DNA of 6,886 bases from Planctomycetota bacterium. Its GTDB lineage: Bacteria > Planctomycetota > UBA1135 > GCA-002686595. Position 1 is the stretch's first letter. The number at the start of each line of letters is the position of its first letter. The notes under the pieces are model-generated. The model had not been told where the DNA came from. It searched no databases and was given only the letters and a program-made list of their open reading frames with translations. A program made the translations under genes and the position numbers. Below are positions 1 to 5,380 of the stretch, in pieces. Where the stretch lies: NCBI GenBank assembly GCA_011524785.1, contig WTJQ01000247.1, forward strand, positions 1 to 6,886, written 5' to 3'.

Positions 1-902
1 GCCTCGAGGTCCTCCCCGATCAGCACGTGGCCGCCGTCGGCAGTCGCTCCCTCGCCTCGGCCGAGCGCATGGCCGGCCAGTACGGCGCGCGGGCCCACGC
101 CAGCTACGAGGCCCTGGCGGCCGACCCGGAGGTCGACGCGATCTACGTGGCCACCCCGCACTCGCGGCACATGGAGGACACGCTCCTCTGCCTCGACGCG
201 GGCAAGCCCGTGCTGTGCGAGAAGCCCCTCGCCCTCAACGAGGCGCAGGGCCGCACCATGATCGACCGGGCCCGGGAGCGCGGCGTGTTCCTGATGGAGG
301 CCATGTGGACGCGCTTCAACCCGGTCACGGCCCGCGTGCGCCAGCTGGTGAGCTCGGGCGCCATCGGCGAGGTCCGCTCGATCACCGGGGACTTCGGCTT
401 CCGCGGGGAGTTCGACCCGAAGGGACGGCTCTTCGACCCCTCCCTGGCAGGGGGCTCGCTGCTGGACGTGGGCGTCTACTGCGTGGCCTACGCCTCGATG
501 CTCTACGGCGACGAGCCAGAGGCCATCGTCGCCCTCGACGATCGCGGTCCGACGGGCATCGACGAGCAGTGCGCCTGGATCCAGCGCCACCCCGGGGGGC
601 GCATGGCGAACCTCTCGTCGGCGGTCCGCACCGACACGGCCCAGCAGATGGTGATCTGCGGGACCGAGGGGATGATCGTCGTCCCGCGCTTCTTCTACGC
701 CGAGAGCCTCGTCCTGAACGGCGTCACCGAGGCGATGCCCTACGAGGGGAACGCCTACCACTACCAGGCCGTCGAGGTGCAGCGCTGCCTCCAGGAGGGC
801 CTGCTCGAGTCGCCGATCATCAGCCACGACGAGTCCCTGGCGATCCTGCGCACGATGGACCGCATCCGAGCCGAGCTCGGGCTGCACTACCCGGGGGAGT
901 GA
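1..902 (+). CDS. Gfo/Idh/MocA family oxidoreductase, dihydrodiol/D-xylose dehydrogenase-like (5' end missing)
   Basis: Predicted cytoplasmic NAD(P)-dependent dehydrogenase acting on a sugar or cyclic diol. The reading frame is open from base 3 with no stop, so the gene starts left of the window; 299 residues are visible. Family members are roughly 320-350 residues, so about 25-35 N-terminal residues, including the glycine-rich dinucleotide loop, are absent. A GTG at 27 lies inside the Rossmann fold and is not the true start. Visible marks are the end of the second beta strand (VAAVGSRS), the family EKP motif (GAG AAG CCC at 219-227) whose Lys is the usual catalytic residue, the segment MEAMWTRFNP, and LLDVGVYC. 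In the mammalian dimeric dihydrodiol dehydrogenase group the Tyr of the last motif is catalytic together with the EKP Lys (established for the family, from memory). The C-terminal part has the family pattern with GTEGMI and a final helix. The stop is 6 nt before the TRAP small permease gene, so the two are probably co-transcribed. Family call is secure; substrate is unknown. Confidence 0.9.
   Translation, partial: LEVLPDQHVAAVGSRSLASAERMAGQYGARAHASYEALAADPEVDAIYVATPHSRHMEDTLLCLDAGKPVLCEKPLALNEAQGRTMIDRARERGVFLMEAMWTRFNPVTARVRQLVSSGAIGEVRSITGDFGFRGEFDPKGRLFDPSLAGGSLLDVGVYCVAYASMLYGDEPEAIVALDDRGPTGIDEQCAWIQRHPGGRMANLSSAVRTDTAQQMVICGTEGMIVVPRFFYAESLVLNGVTEAMPYEGNAYHYQAVEVQRCLQEGLLESPIISHDESLAILRTMDRIRAELGLHYPGE
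893..899 (+). promoter_or_regulatory. Ribosome binding site for the TRAP small permease
   Basis: GGGGGAG lies at the end of the oxidoreductase gene, nine bases before a TTG codon at 909. It supports TTG as the start of the small permease; no ATG or GTG in that frame occurs before the first membrane helix. The purine run also encodes Pro-Gly-Glu of the upstream protein, so part of the match may be coding constraint. Confidence 0.5.
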
Positions 903-908
903 GCGGCG

Positions 909-1481
909 TTGGCCGGACTCCTCGCAGCCTGTGATCGGATCGATGCCGCCTGCCGGCGGATCGCCAACGCGAGCGCCTGGCTCACGGCCGTCATGGTCGT
1001 GGTGGCGGCGGTCAACGCGGTGCTCCGCTACGGGGGTCGCGCCCTCGGCGAGAACCTCTCGAGCAATGCGTGGCTCGAGCTGCAGTGGTACCTGTTCAGC
1101 CTGGTGTTCCTGCTGGGCGCCCCTCACGCCCTCCGGCGCGGGGGGCACGTGCGCGTGGACGTGCTGCTGGAGCGCTGGGGCCCGCGCGCGCGCCTGTGGG
1201 TGGACCTGATTGGCGGCGTCGGCCTCCTGATCCCCTTCTGCGTCTTCGCCATCTGGAACTCGCACGAGTTCGTCGTCGACAGCGTCGCGACCCTCGAGCA
1301 GTCCCCCGACCCGGGGGGCCTGCCCCGCTGGCCCCTCAAGCTCGTCGTGCCGCTGGCCTTCGGCCTGCTGCTGCTGCAGGCCGTGGCGGAGGTGCTGCGC
1401 CGCGTCGCGGTCCTCCGCGGCGCACCGCTGGAGGCGACGCTGGCGAACCACCCCGAGGACCTCGAGCGGGAGGGCGCGTGA
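909..1481 (+). CDS. TRAP transporter small permease (DctQ/FcbT2 type)
   Basis: Small integral membrane subunit of a tripartite ATP-independent periplasmic (TRAP) transporter. With the large permease it forms the inner-membrane complex that takes substrate from the binding protein, driven by a sodium gradient. The 190-residue product has four hydrophobic segments at about residues 23-40, 56-72, 96-116 and 143-165, the family topology. The stretch around residues 57-85 (ELQWYLFSLVFLLG, then HVRVDVL) and the SPDPGGLPRWPLK segment at 132-144 resemble the mannitol/chloroaromatic or 2-oxo acid TRAP branch (FcbT2-like), which agrees with the TakP-like binding protein in this window. The start is TTG, chosen because it follows a purine-rich site and lies just before the amphipathic N-terminus. 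The gene is in the same frame as the upstream oxidoreductase, only two codons after its stop. The stop overlaps the next start by one base (TGATG). The final 25 residues are a charged cytoplasmic tail. Confidence 0.9.
   Translation: MAGLLAACDRIDAACRRIANASAWLTAVMVVVAAVNAVLRYGGRALGENLSSNAWLELQWYLFSLVFLLGAPHALRRGGHVRVDVLLERWGPRARLWVDLIGGVGLLIPFCVFAIWNSHEFVVDSVATLEQSPDPGGLPRWPLKLVVPLAFGLLLLQAVAEVLRRVAVLRGAPLEATLANHPEDLEREGA
1468..1474 (+). promoter_or_regulatory. Shine-Dalgarno site for the TRAP large permease
   Basis: GGGAGGG ends six bases before the ATG at 1481 and is the best Shine-Dalgarno match in the window. It fixes the large permease start at the TGATG overlap rather than at upstream in-frame positions inside the small permease gene. 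Confidence 0.7.
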
Positions 1482-2815
1482 TGCTGGAGTGGCTCTGGCT
1501 CGCGATGTTCGGCGTGACCTTCGCGCTGATCTTCCTCGGCTACCCGGTGGCCTTCGCGCTCGGCGGGACGGCCGTCCTCTTCAGCGGCCTCGGGATCCAC
1601 TTCTGCTTCTTCCGGCCGGCCTGGGTCGAGCTCTTTCCCGAGCGCCTGTTCGGGGTGATGAGCAACCAGGTGCTGCTGGCCGTGCCGTTCTTCATCTTCA
1701 TGGGGACGCTGCTGCAGAAGAGCCGGCTCGCGGAGGACCTGCTGCGCACGATGGCCGCGGCCTTCGGGCGGCGTCCCGGAGGCCTCGCCCTCTCCGTCGT
1801 GATCGTGGGGGCGCTCCTGGCGGCCGCGACCGGCGTCGTCGGAGCCTCCGTCGTCTCGATGGGCCTGATCTCGCTGCCGCTCATGCTGCGCAGCGGCTAC
1901 TCGCCCCAGCTCGCGACCGGGACCATCTGCGCCTCCGGCACCCTGGGGCAGATCATCCCGCCCTCGATCGTCCTGGTCGTGCTCGCCGACCAGATGGGGA
2001 CGAGCGTCGGGGACATGTTCCGCGGGGCACTCGTCCCCGGCCTCCTCCTGGCGACGCTGCTGGCGGTCACGGTCCTGGTCCTCGCGCGCCTGAATCCGGA
2101 GTCCGCACCCCCGCTGGCCGCGGACGACGCGGACCTCGGCTCCTCCGCTGGGCTCGGACGCCAGGCCCTCACGGTGATGGCTCCGCCGCTGCTGCTGGTC
2201 GTGGTGGTCCTCGGCTCGATCTTCGCCGGCATCGCGACCCCCACCGAGGCGGGCGCGCTGGGCTCGGTCGGCGCCTTCGTCCTCGCGGCGCTGCGCGGTC
2301 GCCTCACGCGGGCAGCGCTGCGCGGGACGGCGCTGGAGTCGGCGCGACTCTCGACCATGGTCATGTTCCTGCTGATCGGGTCGACGGCGTTCACGCTGGT
2401 CTTCCGCGGCCTGGGCGGGGACCGCGAGCTGGAGCACCTGCTCACGAACCTGCCTGGCGGGGTCGTCGGCCTGCTGCTGGTGGCGAACCTGGCGGTCTTC
2501 GCCCTGGGCTTCTTCATCGACTTCTTCGAGATCGCCTTCATCGTGCTGCCTCTGCTCGTCCCGGCAGCGCGCAGCCTCGGGATCGAGGGCCCGGAGATGG
2601 TCTGGTTCGGGGTCGTGCTCGCCCTCAACCTGCAGACGTCGTTCCTGACGCCACCCTTCGGCTTCTCGCTCTTCTACCTGCGAGGCGTCGCGCCGCCGTC
2701 CGTGTCGACGGGGCAGATCTACCGCGGGGTCGTGCCCTTCATCGGGGTCCAGGTCCTCACCCTCGGGCTCGTCGTGCTGTTCCCCGAGCTCGTCACCATG
2801 TCCCTCTCCGAATGA
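1481..2815 (+). CDS. TRAP transporter large permease (DctM/FcbT3 type)
   Basis: Main translocating subunit of the TRAP transporter, a member of the ion transporter superfamily. The product is 444 residues, typical for the family, with about a dozen hydrophobic segments. Motifs in order: AVPFFIFMG at 67-75; a glycine/alanine-rich helix with GVVGASVVSMGLISLP at 118-133; GTLGQIIPPS at 153-162, the first hairpin or clamshell motif; ATPTEAGALG at 252-261; FFIDFFEIAFIVLPLL at 344-359; and LQTSFLTPPFGFSLFYLRG at 384-402, the second pseudo-repeat. The IDFFEI and QTSFLTPPFGF forms are those of the FcbT3/2-oxo acid branch. A short hydrophilic loop (about 205-227, rich in Asp and Ala) separates the two halves. 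The start is fixed by a good Shine-Dalgarno site and the one-base overlap with the small permease. The stop overlaps the start of the metalloprotease gene by four bases (ATGA). I infer import of a monocarboxylate or related organic acid; the exact ligand cannot be read from the sequence. Confidence 0.94.
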   Translation: MLEWLWLAMFGVTFALIFLGYPVAFALGGTAVLFSGLGIHFCFFRPAWVELFPERLFGVMSNQVLLAVPFFIFMGTLLQKSRLAEDLLRTMAAAFGRRPGGLALSVVIVGALLAAATGVVGASVVSMGLISLPLMLRSGYSPQLATGTICASGTLGQIIPPSIVLVVLADQMGTSVGDMFRGALVPGLLLATLLAVTVLVLARLNPESAPPLAADDADLGSSAGLGRQALTVMAPPLLLVVVVLGSIFAGIATPTEAGALGSVGAFVLAALRGRLTRAALRGTALESARLSTMVMFLLIGSTAFTLVFRGLGGDRELEHLLTNLPGGVVGLLLVANLAVFALGFFIDFFEIAFIVLPLLVPAARSLGIEGPEMVWFGVVLALNLQTSFLTPPFGFSLFYLRGVAPPSVSTGQIYRGVVPFIGVQVLTLGLVVLFPELVTMSLSE

Positions 2816-4200
2816 TCCCGACCCTCCTGCTCACGGCCCTGACGCTCCAAGGCGGATCCGCGTCCGGCTCCATCCAGTCCGCCTCCGTCCAAGCGGTGAC
2901 GGAGCCCTCGCCCGAGGTCCGCGAGCGCTTCGGCCTGACGGGGTTCTACGACCAGTGGCTCGACGTGGGAGGCCTCCCGATCGTCGCCTCCCACCGCGTC
3001 CAGCCCCACGCCCTCCTCGAGGCGCGCTTCCTGATCCTGCAGATGCTCGGGCACCGGCCGGACGTCCTCGCGGCGATGGCCGCCAACGGCGTGCGCTACA
3101 CGGTGATGGCCCACGACGAGTGGACCACCGACGTCCCCGAGCACGCGGACCTCGCGCCAGCCCGCTACTGGGACCGCCGCGCTCGAGGCCTGGGCGCCAC
3201 GCGGCATCGCCCGTCCGTCAGCTGCGGTGAGGAGAACCTGCTGGGCTTCCCCGGCGACCCGTACGCGACCGAGAACATCCTGATCCACGAGTTCGCCCAC
3301 GCCCTGCACGAGATGGGCCTCTCGACCACCGACCCCACCTTCGACAAGCGCCTCCTCGAGTCCTACGAGGCGGCCCTCGAGACCGGGCGCTGGAAGGGGA
3401 CCTACGCGGCGACCAACCGGATGGAGTACTGGGCCGAGGGCGTCCAGAGCTACTTCGACACCAACCGCGAGGACGACGGGCAGCACGGACCGGTCGACAC
3501 GCGCGAGGAGCTCGCGGAACACGACCCTCCGCTCTTCGCTCTCTGCGTCGAGGTCTTCGGGCCGGACGCGTGGCGCTACGTGCACGCGCGCGAGCGGCTC
3601 GACCAGCCGCACCTCGCGGGCTGGGATCCCGCGCGAGCGCCGCGCTTCGCATGGCCCGCAGCCATGCTGGAGGCCTACGGCCGGGAGGAGGCCGAGCGGA
3701 GTCAGCGGCGCCGCGCAGGCGACACCGGAGCGGAGTTCGACCTGCGCCTCGCGGAGCAGGGCCACGTGGGCGGGATGCTGCGGTGGGCGACGCGCCTGCG
3801 CGACGGCTCGGGCTCCCTGCGCGGGACGGGCCGCGTGGAGCGTGACCTGGTCGCCGCCCTGGACTGGTACGAGCGAGCCGCGGCGACCGGGGATGCCCGA
3901 GCGCTCGATCACCTGGGGTGGATGCTGGAGAACGGGCTCGGGTGCGAGCCGGACGAGGCCCGCGCGGTGGCGCTCTACCGGCGCTCCGCCGAGGCCCGAC
4001 ACCACCAGGGCCGCTTCAACCTGGGCCGCATGCTGCGCGACGGACGCGGCGTCCCCGCCCCCGACCCGGTCCTGGCGGCCATGTGGCTCGACCTGGCCGC
4101 CATGGCCAAGCACGGCGCCGCGACCGAGGCCCTGGCCTCGATGGAGCTCACCGAGGAGCAGCGCGCCCGCGCGCGCCGCCTCGCCAAGGCGTGGCACTGA
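2812..4200 (+). CDS. Predicted exported zincin metalloprotease with C-terminal Sel1-like repeats
   Basis: A 462-residue protein with a predicted extracytoplasmic peptidase domain. Residues 1-18 are hydrophobic (MIPTLLLTALTLQ) and look like a signal sequence, although no basic residue precedes the core. The catalytic domain spans about 35-290 and holds ILIHEFAHALHEMG, giving zinc ligands His159 and His163 and general base Glu160. Downstream, EYWAEGVQSYF offers Glu205 (or Glu209) as third ligand, so it is gluzincin-like. Tyr198 sits seven residues before Glu205, the same spacing I recall for Tyr728 and Glu735 of anthrax lethal factor (M34/ATLF domain). Residues 317-435 contain about three Sel1-like helical repeats; the clearest is 361-396, with HLGWMLENGLGCEPDEARAV. 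Such repeats usually bind proteins. The ATG overlaps the large permease stop (ATGA) and no Shine-Dalgarno is visible, suggesting translational coupling. I do not recognise a named gene. The zinc site is clear; the substrate is unknown and activity is unproven. Confidence 0.8.
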   Translation: MIPTLLLTALTLQGGSASGSIQSASVQAVTEPSPEVRERFGLTGFYDQWLDVGGLPIVASHRVQPHALLEARFLILQMLGHRPDVLAAMAANGVRYTVMAHDEWTTDVPEHADLAPARYWDRRARGLGATRHRPSVSCGEENLLGFPGDPYATENILIHEFAHALHEMGLSTTDPTFDKRLLESYEAALETGRWKGTYAATNRMEYWAEGVQSYFDTNREDDGQHGPVDTREELAEHDPPLFALCVEVFGPDAWRYVHARERLDQPHLAGWDPARAPRFAWPAAMLEAYGREEAERSQRRRAGDTGAEFDLRLAEQGHVGGMLRWATRLRDGSGSLRGTGRVERDLVAALDWYERAAATGDARALDHLGWMLENGLGCEPDEARAVALYRRSAEARHHQGRFNLGRMLRDGRGVPAPDPVLAAMWLDLAAMAKHGAATEALASMELTEEQRARARRLAKAWH

Positions 4201-4219
4201 GGAGGGCCCGCCTACCCGA

Positions 4220-4235
4220 GGGCGGCTAGCCGCCC
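4220..4235. terminator. Perfect palindrome between convergent genes, candidate bidirectional terminator
   Basis: GGGCGGCTAGCCGCCC is a perfect 16-base palindrome. It can fold as a 6-bp G+C stem with a CTAG tetraloop in RNA from either strand. It lies 19 bases after the metalloprotease stop and covers the stop codon (TAG on the minus strand) of the binding-protein gene. A second, weaker stem (CCGCC at 4208-4212 with GGCGG at 4221-4225) competes with it. No T-tract follows on either strand, so intrinsic termination is not assured and the role is inferred from position. Confidence 0.4.
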
Positions 4236-5338
4236 GCGTTGAGGAAGGCGCGCTCCGCGGTGCCGAACCAGGTCGCGGCGCCCTTCCGGTAGCCCTGCCA
4301 GGCCTCCAGGATGCGCGCGAAGTCCGCGCTCTCACTGGACAGGTCGGAGAGGAGCTGGTCGGAGGCCTCGCGGGCCGCTGCCATCACGTCCTCGGGGAAG
4401 GGGACCAGCTGCACGCCGTGTCCCAGGAGACGCTGCAGGGCCGGCGGGTTCTTCGCGTCGTAGCGCGCCTGCATGGTCGTGGCCGCGCGGTTGGAGGCGG
4501 CCGTGAAGATCGCCTGGTAGTCCGACGGCAGGCTGTCCCAGGCGTCCTGGTTCACGACGAAGGACAGGGACGGGCCCGGCTCCCACCAGCCGGGGTAGTG
4601 GTAGATCTTCGCGACCTGGTAGAAGCCGAGCAGCTCGTCGTCGTAGGGGCCGACCCAGTCCGTGGCGTCGATGACGCCGCGCTCCAGCGCGGGGTAGACG
4701 TCGCCGCCAGGGATGTTCTGGACGCTCACGCCGAGGAGGTCGAGCACCTTCCCGCCGAGGCCCGGGATGCGCATCTTCAGCCCCTTGAGGTCGGCCAGGG
4801 ACTGGATCGCGGTGCGGTACCAGCCGCCCATCTGGGTGCCCGTGTTTCCGCAGGGGAAGGAGCGCACCGAGAACTGGGCGTACACGCTGTTCACGAGGTC
4901 GAGCCCGCCGGCCTCCTGCAGCCACGCCGTCTGGAGCCGGCTGTTCAGGCCGAAGGGCAGGCAGGTGTCGAAGGCGAGCGCCGGGTTCTTGCCCACGTAG
5001 TAGTAGCCCGCCGTCTGTCCGACCTCGCACGAGCCCTTCTGCGCGGCGTCGAGCACCTGCAGCGCCGGGACCAGCTCACCCGCCTGGTACACCTCGATCG
5101 TGAACTGGCCGTCGGTCATCGCAGCGACCTCGTCCGCGAGCACGGTGGACGCCCCGAAGATGGTGTCGAGGGTCGAGGGGAAGCTGCTGGCGAGCCGCCA
5201 GCGGACGCGCTGGCGCGTGTGGACCGCCGGGCCGGACGCGACCCCCGCACAGGGCTCGCACGCGGCGATCGACCCGACGGCGCCGCTCACCAGTCCGGCG
5301 CGGAGGAGGTGGCGACGGGACGGGCTGGGATCTGCCAT
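4226..5338 (-). CDS. TRAP transporter substrate-binding protein (DctP family, TakP/FcbT1-like), predicted Tat lipoprotein
   Basis: Extracytoplasmic solute receptor that captures the substrate and delivers it to the DctQM permease. The product is 370 residues, normal for the family. The N-terminus has SRRHLLRAG (residues 7-15), a twin-arginine motif, then a weak hydrophobic core ending in the lipobox IAAC with Cys27, so Tat export and lipid anchoring are likely. The mature part starts like TRAP receptors (WRLASSFP, 47-54). Residues 163-196 carry CGNTGTQMGGWYR and LKGLKMRIPGLGG; Arg190 matches the conserved carboxylate-binding arginine. Residues 224-256 (DATDWVGPYDDELLGF, then YPGWWEPGP) are signatures of the TakP group, whose known members bind pyruvate and other 2-oxo acids with sodium, or lactate with calcium. 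The ATG at 5338 is preferred over an in-frame ATG at 5347 because it puts the twin arginines at 8-9 and leaves room for a -10-like hexamer. The gene faces the permease operon instead of lying in it. Substrate class is likely; the exact ligand is not known. Confidence 0.92.
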   Translation of the reverse strand: MADPSPSRRHLLRAGLVSGAVGSIAACEPCAGVASGPAVHTRQRVRWRLASSFPSTLDTIFGASTVLADEVAAMTDGQFTIEVYQAGELVPALQVLDAAQKGSCEVGQTAGYYYVGKNPALAFDTCLPFGLNSRLQTAWLQEAGGLDLVNSVYAQFSVRSFPCGNTGTQMGGWYRTAIQSLADLKGLKMRIPGLGGKVLDLLGVSVQNIPGGDVYPALERGVIDATDWVGPYDDELLGFYQVAKIYHYPGWWEPGPSLSFVVNQDAWDSLPSDYQAIFTAASNRAATTMQARYDAKNPPALQRLLGHGVQLVPFPEDVMAAAREASDQLLSDLSSESADFARILEAWQGYRKGAATWFGTAERAFLNAGG

Positions 5339-5380
5339 GCACGGCATGCTAGCGCGCGGGGCGCGAGCTACGCTCCAGCC
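5339..5380. promoter_or_regulatory. Divergent intergenic promoter region, probably leaderless on both sides
   Basis: Only 42 bases separate the starts of the binding-protein gene (minus) and the hydrolase gene (plus). Neither start has a Shine-Dalgarno sequence. On the plus strand TACGCT (5369-5374) ends six bases before the ATG at 5381. On the minus strand TAGCAT (5351 down to 5346) ends seven bases before the ATG at 5338. Both fit TANNNT, the -10 form reported for leaderless transcripts in several bacterial groups. The hexamers are 17 bases apart, and no TTGACA-like -35 is seen for either. CATGC ACG GCATG (5336-5348) is a small inverted repeat over the minus-strand start codon. Assignment as promoters is inferred. 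Confidence 0.5.

Noticed and set aside
1364..1380. CTG triplet repeat
   Set aside because: It is a run of leucine codons in the last membrane helix of the small permease, a common outcome of codon use here.
1124..2437. Long minus-strand frame opposite the TRAP permease genes
   Set aside because: The translation is low-complexity and highly charged, and mirrors the Leu/Ala/Gly-rich membrane helices of the real genes; no domain seen.
1489..2811. Possible N-terminal extension of the metalloprotease through the large permease region
   Set aside because: The frame is open but its translation is Arg/Pro/Gly-rich and out of frame with the motif-rich permease; the ATG at 2812 begins a signal-like sequence and an ATGA overlap.
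2719..4335. Long open frame on the minus strand opposite the metalloprotease gene
   Set aside because: It lies antisense to a gene with clear motifs, its translation is Arg/Pro/Gly/Ala-rich with no recognisable domain, and long antisense frames are expected at this G+C content.
5339..5347. Alternative receptor start at the in-frame ATG at 5347
   Set aside because: It adds only three residues, has no Shine-Dalgarno, and would overlap the TAGCAT box; the start at 5338 fits better, though this is not certain.
3842..5380. Possible N-terminal extension of the hydrolase
   Set aside because: It would run antisense to the binding-protein gene and has no protein-like features; the lipoprotein signal starts cleanly at 5381.
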